NCBI RefSeq assembly: GCF_947072685.1
Contig: NZ_CAMTIK010000023.1
Coordinates: 1 to 34,569 of the forward strand
Length of the DNA: 34,569 nt
Direction of reading: 5' to 3'
Origin: an uncultured Cetobacterium sp.
Lineage (GTDB): Bacteria; Fusobacteriota; Fusobacteriia; Fusobacteriales; Fusobacteriaceae
Part shown: positions 18,259 to 25,365 of the stretch, one piece after another
Layout of the letters: the number at the start of each line of letters is the position of its first letter
Numbering within the stretch: the first letter of the stretch is position 1
Program-made: the position numbers and the translations under genes
The notes under the pieces: model-generated
Database searches by the model: none
Seen by the model: only the letters and a program-made list of their open reading frames with translations
Told to the model about the DNA's origin: nothing

Positions 18259-19546
18259 TTAGTAGCTCCTTTTCTAAATTTGAAATTTCAACTTTCACTA
18301 ATTCATTAACACTTGCGTTGATATTAAGTGTTTTTATTCTAAGGTAATTTTGACTATATCCATATGAATAACCGTCCTCTTTTATCTCTTCCACTAAAAC
18401 TTCCAAATCTTTCTTTAAATATTTTTCTTTTCTTTCTTTGGACATTTCTTTTCTAAGTGCTTCTAATTTTTCTGCTCTTTGTTTTTTTATAACTCCATCA
18501 ATTTTATCTGTAAATGTGCTCGCTAACGTTTTTTCTCTATCAGAATACTGGAATACATGTAAATCAGAAAAACCGATTTTTTTTATAAGGTTGTATGTAT
18601 TTTCAAACATCTCGTCTGTCTCTCCAGGAAACCCAACTATAACATCTGCTGTATACTCCATATTTTCTATCGAATCTCTTAATTTCATAAGTCTTTCTTC
18701 TATTAAGTCCGCTCCATAATGTCTTCTCATCTTTTTTAAAACTGTATCATCACAAGACTGTAAAGAGATATGTAAATGAGGCATCAACCTTTTATTTTCC
18801 TTCATAATATCTATAAATTCATCTGATATTTTATCCGGATACATCGATCCAATTCTCACTCTTTCAACTCCGTTTAGTTTTATAACTTTTTCTAATAATT
18901 TTTCCAAATCTATATCTTCCTTTAAATCTTCTCCGTAAGCCCCTAGATTTATTCCTATTATTATAAACTCTTTAAAGCCTTCTTTCGTAAGAATTTCAAT
19001 CTCATTGCAGATACTCTCTAAAGAACGAGATCTGCTCTTTCCTCTTCCAAAAGGTATTTTACAGTAAGAACAGAAGTTATTACAACCATCCTGGATTTTA
19101 ATATACGCTCTTGACATCTCTCTTAAGGTTGCAAACTCATACTCTTCATAAGCTTTATCTTGGAATATATCTTCCGATAAAACTTTAGACTTTTTATTTT
19201 CTATATCTCTTATAAAATCAACCAATCCACTTTTGTTACTATTTCCAATTACAAAATCTATCTCTTCTATCTCTAATAGTTCTTTTGAATTTGTTTGAGC
19301 ATAGCATCCTGTCACTATCACTATTGAATTAGGATTTAATTTTTTAGCTCTTCTTAGGATATTTCTTGTTTTCTTATCGGCTATACTAGTTACAGTGCAT
19401 GAATTAACTATATATATATCCGCTTCTTTTTCAAAATTTTCCTCTTCATAACCAAACTTCACAAGTTGATTTTTTAAACTTTCACTTTCATATTGATTAA
19501 CTTTACACCCTAACGTGTAAAAAGCAACTTTTTTATTAAAATTCAT
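18230..19546 (-). CDS. mtaB: tRNA (N6-threonylcarbamoyladenosine(37)-C2)-methylthiotransferase MtaB
   Basis: 438 residues. A radical-SAM methylthiotransferase that converts t6A37 to ms2t6A37 in tRNAs reading ANN codons. The N-terminal MTTase domain has three cluster Cys residues (TLGCKVNQ, NSCTVTS, TGCYAQ); the radical-SAM motif is CNNFCSYC; the QSCDD and GFPGETDE segments favour MtaB over MiaB or RimO. The C-terminal TRAM-like domain is present. It overlaps rsmE by 11 nt and the LytR_C gene by 29 nt. Confidence 0.93.
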   Translation of the reverse strand: MNFNKKVAFYTLGCKVNQYESESLKNQLVKFGYEEENFEKEADIYIVNSCTVTSIADKKTRNILRRAKKLNPNSIVIVTGCYAQTNSKELLEIEEIDFVIGNSNKSGLVDFIRDIENKKSKVLSEDIFQDKAYEEYEFATLREMSRAYIKIQDGCNNFCSYCKIPFGRGKSRSRSLESICNEIEILTKEGFKEFIIIGINLGAYGEDLKEDIDLEKLLEKVIKLNGVERVRIGSMYPDKISDEFIDIMKENKRLMPHLHISLQSCDDTVLKKMRRHYGADLIEERLMKLRDSIENMEYTADVIVGFPGETDEMFENTYNLIKKIGFSDLHVFQYSDREKTLASTFTDKIDGVIKKQRAEKLEALRKEMSKERKEKYLKKDLEVLVEEIKEDGYSYGYSQNYLRIKTLNINASVNELVKVEISNLEKELLIADEKGKRD

Positions 19547-20246
19547 TTACCAGTATTCCTCCTACAATAATTGAGGCAGTTTCAGCTCTTAAAATTCTTT
19601 TTCCTAACGATACGGGAACCACTCCCCTATCCTGTAAGAACTCTATCTCCTCTTTATCAAATCCCCCCTCTGGACCGATTATATATAAAACTTTTTTGGG
19701 TTTTTCTTTAATTTTATTCAATATATTTCTTAAAGAATTTTCCTCTTCACACTCATATGGAACCACGGCTAAATCATACTCTTCAAAATCTAATTCAGCC
19801 AATTTTTTAGGTTCTTGAATCTCCATCAATTTAACAGCCTGACACTGTTTTATCGCTTCTTTGGCAATCAAATCCCATTTATCTTTTTTTTCTGTTATTT
19901 TTGCTATCCCTCTTTTAGTAAGTAGTGGTATTATTTTAGTTACCCCAACCTCTGTTAACTTCTGAATAGACAAATCCATTTTATCATTTTTTAGAATTCC
20001 GATAGCTGCATCTATCTCAACTTTCGTTGAATATTTATCTTCATTTTTCTCTAAAATCTTGGCTTCTAGCATCCTTTTATCTATTGATAAAATCTCACAT
20101 ATATACTCAAACTCTCCATCAACAGCCCTAATAACCTCTCCAACTTTTACTCTAAAAGCATTTTTAAGATGATTTATATCATTTTTATCTGTTATTTCTA
20201 TTATATTATTAGCTATATTTTCCTTAGATATTATAACACTTATCAC
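19536..20246 (-). CDS. rsmE: 16S rRNA (uracil(1498)-N3)-methyltransferase RsmE
   Basis: 236 residues with a GTG start; GGAG sits 6 nt upstream. An N-terminal PUA-like region is followed by a SPOUT methyltransferase domain with the SAM-knot signatures YIIGPEGGFDKEE (~187-199) and LGKRILRAETA near the end. It methylates U1498 of 16S rRNA. It follows the Rrf2 regulator by 9 nt and overlaps mtaB by 11 nt. Confidence 0.94.
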   Translation of the reverse strand: MISVIISKENIANNIIEITDKNDINHLKNAFRVKVGEVIRAVDGEFEYICEILSIDKRMLEAKILEKNEDKYSTKVEIDAAIGILKNDKMDLSIQKLTEVGVTKIIPLLTKRGIAKITEKKDKWDLIAKEAIKQCQAVKLMEIQEPKKLAELDFEEYDLAVVPYECEEENSLRNILNKIKEKPKKVLYIIGPEGGFDKEEIEFLQDRGVVPVSLGKRILRAETASIIVGGILVNEF

Positions 20247-20255
20247 TATAATCTC

Positions 20256-20681
20256 CTATATCATATCCTTATTTTTTATTAACTCCGCTAGAGTAGTATC
20301 CTCTAATATTTTGGTCATTGCAATATCTAACTTACTCCAAATGCAAGTTGTTGAACACTCATCGTCCACACAAGAACAATTCTTTGTTTTATTATTTTCA
20401 TTACAATCTATTACCTTTACTTCTTCTTCTAATATTTTATATAATTCATGCAATGTTATATTTTCTGGTTCTATAGAAAGTTTATATCCTCCATTAGGAC
20501 CTCTTTTACCTTGAATTATTTTTTCGTTTTTTAATTTAAACAATATTTGCTCTAAGTATTGAACTGAAATATCTTCAGCTTCTGATATCTCTTTTATTCT
20601 AGCAAGATTTCCATGTTGACTCGCTTCTGCTATATATACTAAAGCCTTTACTCCATATCTAACTTTTGTACTTATTTTCAT
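20256..20681 (-). CDS. Rrf2-family regulator with IscR-like cysteines
   Basis: 141 residues from ATG 20681, chosen because GGAG lies 7 nt upstream and the family normally starts MKISTKxRYG; an upstream extension would run into ruvB. The winged HTH is typical (VSVQYLEQILFKLK-like, GPNGGYKL). Five cysteines (93, 102, 104, 109, 113) cluster where IscR has its three Fe-S ligands, so an iron-sulfur cofactor is likely. It may sense redox or Fe-S status. No isc or suf genes are in the window; targets are unknown. It lies 4 nt after ruvB. Confidence 0.87.
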   Translation of the reverse strand: MKISTKVRYGVKALVYIAEASQHGNLARIKEISEAEDISVQYLEQILFKLKNEKIIQGKRGPNGGYKLSIEPENITLHELYKILEEEVKVIDCNENNKTKNCSCVDDECSTTCIWSKLDIAMTKILEDTTLAELIKNKDMI

Positions 20682-20685
20682 CCTC

Positions 20686-21675
20686 TTACTCCTTTGCTTT
20701 AAAATGACTATAAGCCTTCTCTGTAACCATTCTACCACGACTAGTTCTTTTTATATAACCAATTTTAACTAAATAAGGCTCATAAACCTCTTCGATAGTT
20801 CTTCTGTCCTCGCCCAACATCAAAGCTAAAGTCTCAACGCCCACTGGTCCTCCGCCATAATTTTCTATTATTGCGGTGATTATATCCCTATCTAGTTCAT
20901 CCAGACCCTGCTCATCTACACCCAATATATTTAAGGCTTTAATTGCATTTTCTAAGTTTACTATTCCATTTCCTTTTATCTCACAATAATCCCTAACTCT
21001 TTTTAAAAGTCTATTTGCTATTCTTGGTGTTCCTCTACTTCTAAGCGCTATTTCTCTAGCTCCGCTATCTTCCACCATCACTCCTAAAAGAGAACCACCT
21101 CTTTTTACAATTCCTTCTAGTTCATCATTTTTATAGTAATCCATCCTATGGACAACTCCAAATCTATCTCTCAAAGGAGAACTCAGAAGTCCTGCTCTAG
21201 TCGTTGCCCCTATCAAAGTAAACGGAGGTAACTCTATTCTAATCGAACGAGCTGAGGGTCCCTTTCCAATTATGATATCCAATTCTCCATCCTCCATAGC
21301 AGGATATAAAATTTCTTCTACAGATGTATTCAGTCTATGAATTTCATCTATAAATAAAATATCATTTTCTTCTAAAGACGTCAAAATAGCTGCTAAATCA
21401 CCAGCTTTATCTAATATTGGCCCTGAAGTGACCTTGAAACTAACTCCCATCTCTGTCGCAATCACACCTGCTAATGTTGTTTTCCCAAGTCCAGGTGGTC
21501 CGTATAATAATACATGATCAATACACCCTCCTCTTCGTTTAGCGGCTTCTATAAATATTTCCATTTTTTCTTTTAAGGAATCCTGTCCTATATATTCTGT
21601 CAACCTCTTAGGTCTTAAATTTTTTTGTATTTCTCCTTCAAACTCAAACTCCTTCTCAGAAACTACTCTATCCAT
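20686..21675 (-). CDS. ruvB: Holliday junction branch migration helicase RuvB
   Basis: 329 residues. AAA+ motor that drives branch migration with RuvA. Walker [10 protein letters not shown] (~59-67), Walker B FIDEIHR (~108-114), the sensor segment [18 protein letters not shown] and the C-terminal DNA-binding winged helix ([13 protein letters not shown]) are all present. Neither ruvA nor ruvC is adjacent. It is 9 nt downstream of the DUF445 gene. Confidence 0.97.
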   Translation of the reverse strand: MDRVVSEKEFEFEGEIQKNLRPKRLTEYIGQDSLKEKMEIFIEAAKRRGGCIDHVLLYGPPGLGKTTLAGVIATEMGVSFKVTSGPILDKAGDLAAILTSLEENDILFIDEIHRLNTSVEEILYPAMEDGELDIIIGKGPSARSIRIELPPFTLIGATTRAGLLSSPLRDRFGVVHRMDYYKNDELEGIVKRGGSLLGVMVEDSGAREIALRSRGTPRIANRLLKRVRDYCEIKGNGIVNLENAIKALNILGVDEQGLDELDRDIITAIIENYGGGPVGVETLALMLGEDRRTIEEVYEPYLVKIGYIKRTSRGRMVTEKAYSHFKAKE

Positions 21676-21684
21676 TCCATCTCC

Positions 21685-22287
21685 TTAAAATAAAACTGTT
21701 ATTAAGAATTGAGCTATCCCTATCAACCCACCTAAAATTGCTCCCACAATCTCTATATGTTTTAATTCTTTTTTCGCTAAAGAAAAAACTATTCTTTCAA
21801 GTTCTTCTAAAGAAAAACCATCTATTTTTTCTACTATAATCTCTTTAAAGTCTACATTCTTCTCTAAAGTTTCAAATAGCATTCCTATTATTTGATCCTT
21901 ATTCTCCATTATTGAATCTCTGATTGAATCCTTTATTTTCCTTAATGTTGATTCGTTCAAAAACATAGCTAACATCGGAAATTTTGAAGATATTTCTGCT
22001 GCCAATTTTTGCTCAAGAATTCTATCTATAACTTTTCCCATTTCATTTTCTATATCGGCATTTTCTAGTTTTCTCATAATATCATCTAAAGATATCAATT
22101 CACTTTGAATTGTATGTGCTAAAGATATACCAATTTCATGTTTTCTTTTTGGAATTAGTCCTTGAATTTTAAAGAAAAATAAATTTATTTCTTTATATGG
22201 TCTAAATAACATTTTAATTGCAATATAGTTTGTAATCCACCCAATCATAGATCCAATTACAACTAAAAGTATAGCTTTTATAAACAT
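21685..22287 (-). CDS. DUF445 family membrane protein
   Basis: 200 residues. A hydrophobic N-terminus with GWITNYIAIKMLFRP (~15-29), a DUF445 hallmark, is followed by a long helical, charged middle and a C-terminal membrane segment (GAILGGLIGIAQFLITVLF). The function of this family is unknown. It is the first gene of the 21-gene minus-strand run and has its own promoter at 22334-22362. A GAGG site precedes the ATG. Confidence 0.87.
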   Translation of the reverse strand: MFIKAILLVVIGSMIGWITNYIAIKMLFRPYKEINLFFFKIQGLIPKRKHEIGISLAHTIQSELISLDDIMRKLENADIENEMGKVIDRILEQKLAAEISSKFPMLAMFLNESTLRKIKDSIRDSIMENKDQIIGMLFETLEKNVDFKEIIVEKIDGFSLEELERIVFSLAKKELKHIEIVGAILGGLIGIAQFLITVLF

Positions 22288-22333
22288 TTCCTCACCTTTT
22301 CCAATTCTTTATCAAATTTATAAATTATTATTT

Positions 22334-22362
22334 ATTATACCATTTTATATTTATATATCCAA
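22334..22362 (-). promoter_or_regulatory. Promoter of the long minus-strand operon
   Basis: On the minus strand TTGGAT (22357-22362) and TATAAT (22334-22339) are 17 bp apart, about 47 nt upstream of the DUF445 start. As the only upstream intergenic region of the run, it is the likely main promoter for duf445-ruvB and onwards, though internal promoters are probable. Confidence 0.62.
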
Positions 22363-22467
22363 TATATTTTTGTTCCTAATTCTACATAAAATAATACCTC
22401 TCTCCAATACAAAACTACATTTTTAAAATTTCTCAATAAAATTTTATTTCTATTTTTAAAAAAACCC

Positions 22468-22495
22468 TTGTTTTTTTCTCCTATTATGTTATAAT
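22468..22495 (+). promoter_or_regulatory. Promoter of the Tyr leader and AgcS symporter
   Basis: TTGTTT (22468-22473) and a perfect TATAAT (22490-22495) lie 16 bp apart, with TG one base before the -10 box (extended -10). Transcription would start near 22502, about 20 nt before the leader peptide start codon, giving a leader RNA of about 230 nt before the symporter. Confidence 0.78.
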
Positions 22496-22522
22496 ACATA
22501 AAATAAATTTTTGGAGGAAAAT

Positions 22523-22579
22523 ATGGAACAAAAAGTAATGTTTAATATAAATTCATATTACTATTATTATCTAACCTAG
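22523..22579 (+). CDS. Poly-tyrosine leader peptide (attenuator)
   Basis: An 18-codon ORF, translation MEQKVMFNINSYYYYYLT, ending in TAG. GGAGG (22513-22517) is 5 nt upstream of the ATG, an excellent ribosome binding site. Codons 12-16 (22556-22570) are five consecutive Tyr codons (four TAT, one TAC). It lies between a strong promoter and an intrinsic terminator that precedes a transporter gene, the classic layout of a ribosome-mediated attenuator such as the trp, his or phe leaders. The expected behaviour is stalling at the Tyr run when charged tRNA-Tyr is scarce. I know of no named example of this leader, so the identity is inferred from layout. Confidence 0.85.
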   Translation: MEQKVMFNINSYYYYYLT

Positions 22580-22700
22580 GGTTGGTATTTTTGTTTCATT
22601 CAAAAAATACGAATCCACTTTGTGTTACCGGTTAATAACTAGTAAGATGGATTTGTTACATAGAACTGTTAGTTTGCAGCCTGTGGTCAATCCACAGGCT
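22579..22700 (+). promoter_or_regulatory. Attenuator RNA with alternative pairings
   Basis: Four nested pairings, each excluding the next, can be drawn. 0:1 is GGGTT plus GTATTTTTG (22579-22593) with CAAAAAATAC plus AATCC (22601-22616). 1:2 is ACGAATCCA (22609-22617) with TGGATTTGT (22648-22656), 9 bp including one G-U. 2:3 is TGGATT (22648-22653) with AATCCA (22689-22694). 3:4 is the terminator stem. A ribosome that reaches the TAG at 22577-22579 would cover strand 0 and favour 1:2 and the terminator. A ribosome held on the Tyr codons leaves 0:1 free to form, releasing strand 2 to open the terminator. Folds were found by eye; energies were not computed. Confidence 0.65.
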
Positions 22701-22707
22701 TTTTTTT
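22678..22707 (+). terminator. Intrinsic terminator of the attenuator
   Basis: AGCCTGTGG (22678-22686) and CCACAGGCT (22692-22700) form a perfect 9-bp, GC-rich stem with a 5-nt loop, followed by seven T residues. It lies upstream of the AgcS start codon (22733) and downstream of the promoter, so it can only act as an attenuator, not as the end of a preceding plus-strand gene. Confidence 0.92.
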
Positions 22708-22732
22708 ATTTTTTTAATCTTAGGAGGTCATT

Positions 22733-24073
22733 ATGAATTTTTTAGAAACTATTGTTAATTTTTTAAACTCCATTCTTTGGGGTAAAAATCTACTTGTTGT
22801 CTTACTTATTTTTTCAGGAGTATTTTTTACTTTTAAAACAAATTTTGTACAAATTCGTTTTTTTAAGCATATGATTGCTCTTTTATACGAGAAATCTGAT
22901 AACAACAATCAAAACCTTTCACCTTTCCAAGCGTTTTGTATCAGTACTGCCACTAGAGTTGGAGCTGGTAATCTTGCTGGTGTTGTCAGTGCAATCTCTA
23001 TTGGAGGAGCCGGTTCCATATTTTGGATGTGGGTCGTTGCTTTTTTAGGTTCTGCAACTGCTTTTATAGAAACAACTTTGGCTATAATCTTTAGGGAACA
23101 AGATAAAAATGGAACTTTTTTTGGAGGCCCATGTTTCTTTTTAAAAAATGGTCTGGGCAAAAAGAGTTGGGGAATTGCCTTTGTTTTTACTGGGATAATT
23201 TGTTGGGCTGGCGTTCTACAAGTTGTATCCAATTCTGTTACCGAATCTTTTAATGTAGCTTTTAATTTAAATCCTTTTATAATGGCCGGACTTTTAACTC
23301 TTATGGCCGCCATCGTAATTTTTGGAAAAACTGATAAAACTGCTAAAATTTTAGATAAAGTAGTTCCTTTGATGGCTTTTTTATACCTAGCTATTGTATT
23401 TTTTATAATCATAAAAAACTTCAATCTGCTTCCAGATGTTTTTACTCGTATATTCTCAGAAGCATTTGGTATAAGACAAGGAGTAGGTGGAACTGTTGGG
23501 GCTATCGTCATGCAAGGTGTTAAGAGAGGGCTTTTTTCTAACGAAGCTGGAACTGGAAGTGCTCCTTGTGCTGCTGCTAGTGCTAACGTTTCTCACCCTG
23601 TTCAACAGGGGCTTATCCAAAGTTTAGGTGTATTTGTAGATACATTTGTTATCTGTACAGCTACTGCACTCGTTATGCTTTTAACAAAGGAATCAATCAT
23701 TCAAAATTTAAATGGAATGGAACTCCTACAAAAATCTTTTAACTACCATTTAGGTTCAACTTTTGGAGAGATTTTCGTAGCTATTATTCTTTTTCTTTTC
23801 TGTTTTTCAACCCTTCTTGGAATATGTTTTTATGGAAAAGTTAACGTTAAGTTCTTAACAGATAAGGAAATTGGACAAACTTGTTTTAAAATTTTTGCTC
23901 TATCTATGATTTTTATTGGTGGAATTCAACAAAATATTTTTATGTGGAATCTAGCTGATTTAGGGCTTGCTCTTATGACAATAATCAATTTATCTGGGGT
24001 TTTTCCCCTTTCAAAATTTGCATTTGATTCCTTAAAAGATTATGAATCTAAATTTATAAAATTAAAAATTTAA
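22733..24073 (+). CDS. AgcS-family sodium:amino-acid symporter, probably tyrosine-regulated
   Basis: 446 residues with about eleven membrane segments. The family signature is clear: TRVGAGNLAGV (~74-84) followed by GGAGSIFWMW (91-100), and a conserved NEAGTGSAPCAAA segment (~271-283). Members are sodium-driven amino-acid transporters, usually annotated as alanine or glycine carriers. AGGAGG lies just upstream of the ATG. The preceding attenuator has a leader peptide with five Tyr codons, so expression is predicted to rise when tyrosine is short; tyrosine or another aromatic amino acid may be the actual substrate. That specificity is inference. It is a single-gene unit ending at the 24081-24110 terminator. 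Confidence 0.92.
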   Translation: MNFLETIVNFLNSILWGKNLLVVLLIFSGVFFTFKTNFVQIRFFKHMIALLYEKSDNNNQNLSPFQAFCISTATRVGAGNLAGVVSAISIGGAGSIFWMWVVAFLGSATAFIETTLAIIFREQDKNGTFFGGPCFFLKNGLGKKSWGIAFVFTGIICWAGVLQVVSNSVTESFNVAFNLNPFIMAGLLTLMAAIVIFGKTDKTAKILDKVVPLMAFLYLAIVFFIIIKNFNLLPDVFTRIFSEAFGIRQGVGGTVGAIVMQGVKRGLFSNEAGTGSAPCAAASANVSHPVQQGLIQSLGVFVDTFVICTATALVMLLTKESIIQNLNGMELLQKSFNYHLGSTFGEIFVAIILFLFCFSTLLGICFYGKVNVKFLTDKEIGQTCFKIFALSMIFIGGIQQNIFMWNLADLGLALMTIINLSGVFPLSKFAFDSLKDYESKFIKLKI

Positions 24074-24080
24074 ACCAACA

Positions 24081-24110
24081 AAAAAAGATAGAGAAAACCT
24101 CTATCTTTTT
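24081..24110. terminator. Bidirectional terminator
   Basis: GATAGAG (24087-24093) and CTCTATC (24099-24105) pair around a 5-nt loop, with A and T runs extending the stem to 12-13 bp and providing a U-run in both directions. It closes the AgcS gene on the plus strand and the convergent GGDEF gene, whose stop codon lies within it, on the minus strand. Confidence 0.85.
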
Positions 24111-25306
24111 ATCTTTGTCACTATTCCTCTACCTTTTTCTTTAGATTCATATAGAGCTCTATCGGCATAATTAAAATTTGTTAAAATACTTTCTTCATAC
24201 TTCAATCTTACCAATCCCATGCTCACTGAAATTTTTTTTCCATCTAAAACCATTTTTTTTATTTTTAAATTTATTCTATTACAAACTTCGAATGAATCTT
24301 CAGTATTATCTGTAAGAATAGCAAATTCATCTCCACCTATTCTATAAATATCAGTTAAACCTTCGCTTTTTAATGTTTTAGCAACATATTTCAAAGCTTT
24401 ATCTCCTGTTGAGTGACCAAAATTATTATTTAAATCTCTTAGATGATCTAAATCCAAAAGAATTAAATCATAACTTCTGTTTTTTTTCTCAAAAATTTCT
24501 CTAATTTTTTCATCATAACCATGTCTATTTCCTACTTCTGTTAATTTATCGATATAAACTTTTTTCATCTCATTTTTTTCATAAGTTATATCCTTGATTA
24601 CACAAGCTAAAAGATTTCCTTTATCTATTTTTACTCTTTCTTTATTTATCTTATAATATCTTCCGTTAAACTTTGATTCCCCACTATACTTCCCATTTTC
24701 CAAAACATAATCATCTATTTTTTTCCACTCTTCACTCATATATTTAGGAAACAAATCTTTATCTTCTTTTCCTATCAAATCTATCTTTTTCAATCCTATA
24801 AAATTACAAAAAGCTTTATTCGCATAAATATATTTTAAAGATGTGTCCTTATAAAATATATAGTCCCCTATATTATCTAATATTTCGTCCATAATTCTTT
24901 CGTCTGAAATCAATAGTTTTTCATCCATTTTAACTTTAAAAAATTCTATCGCTACAAAAACATTTGCCATTTTATTTATTTTTTTTATCTCTATTCCAAT
25001 ACAAATCTCTTTTTTTTGTTTGTATATAAAAGCTTCGTACATTACATTTTCAATATATATGTCATCTAACTCTCCGTCTAAAACTCTTTTTATATTTTTT
25101 CTAATATTGCATCCAGAACAACGGGATGTTTCTAAACACCTTTTCTTTTCTAAGTTTTGATTAAAGCATTCTAAAAATTCCCCACATCTTTCCCCTGAAT
25201 CCTTCTTAAAAACTTGTTGTAGTATCTTATTGCTGTAACAAACCTTAAAATCTTTATCTAGTATCATTACCCCATTTCTATGATTATCTAAAAAAAGTTT
25301 ATACAT
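24101..25306 (-). CDS. PAS-PAS-GGDEF diguanylate cyclase
   Basis: The start chosen is ATG 25306, next to a G-rich ribosome binding site; an extension to 25366 would run through the rny terminator hairpin. 401 residues, with no clear membrane segment. PAS 1 (~1-115) carries five Cys (41, 47, 57, 63, 66) in a pattern like metal- or cofactor-binding PAS domains. PAS 2 spans ~138-245. The GGDEF domain (~250-400) has an intact GGDEF motif at 324-328 and so should make cyclic di-GMP. The RxxD inhibitory site is missing (GLTD instead). It follows rny but is probably partly separated from it by the hairpin at 25333-25360. Confidence 0.88.
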   Translation of the reverse strand: MYKLFLDNHRNGVMILDKDFKVCYSNKILQQVFKKDSGERCGEFLECFNQNLEKKRCLETSRCSGCNIRKNIKRVLDGELDDIYIENVMYEAFIYKQKKEICIGIEIKKINKMANVFVAIEFFKVKMDEKLLISDERIMDEILDNIGDYIFYKDTSLKYIYANKAFCNFIGLKKIDLIGKEDKDLFPKYMSEEWKKIDDYVLENGKYSGESKFNGRYYKINKERVKIDKGNLLACVIKDITYEKNEMKKVYIDKLTEVGNRHGYDEKIREIFEKKNRSYDLILLDLDHLRDLNNNFGHSTGDKALKYVAKTLKSEGLTDIYRIGGDEFAILTDNTEDSFEVCNRINLKIKKMVLDGKKISVSMGLVRLKYEESILTNFNYADRALYESKEKGRGIVTKIKR

Positions 25307-25310
25307 CTGT

Positions 25311-25318
25311 CCCCCCCC
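25311..25318 (-). repeat. G8 homopolymer at the GGDEF gene ribosome binding site
   Basis: Eight consecutive C on the plus strand (G on the coding strand), 4 nt before the ATG of the diguanylate cyclase. It doubles as the Shine-Dalgarno sequence. In such an AT-rich sequence a G8 run is unusual and is a possible slippage site. Confidence 0.8.
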
Positions 25319-25332
25319 TTTTTTAAATAAAG

Positions 25333-25360
25333 AAGGAGAAAAACTTTTGTTTTTCTCCTT
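25333..25360 (-). terminator. Hairpin after rny
   Basis: AAGGAGAAAAAC (25333-25344) and GTTTTTCTCCTT (25349-25360) form a perfect 12-bp stem with a 4-nt loop. On the minus strand it lies 5 nt after the rny stop codon and is followed by a U-rich but interrupted tail, so it may be a partial terminator before the GGDEF gene. Confidence 0.65.
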
Positions 25361-25365
25361 GATCA

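Noticed and set aside
22578-22590. Possible T-box sequence (AGGGTTGGTA) in the AgcS leader
   Set aside because: It superficially resembles the T-box core, but it lies directly after the leader ORF, far from the terminator, and has no Stem I/specifier architecture. The Tyr leader peptide and pairings explain the region better.
22909-23511. 200-codon minus-strand ORF opposite the AgcS gene
   Set aside because: Antisense shadow of a conserved membrane protein gene; composition (Lys/Pro/Thr-rich) does not resemble a real protein.
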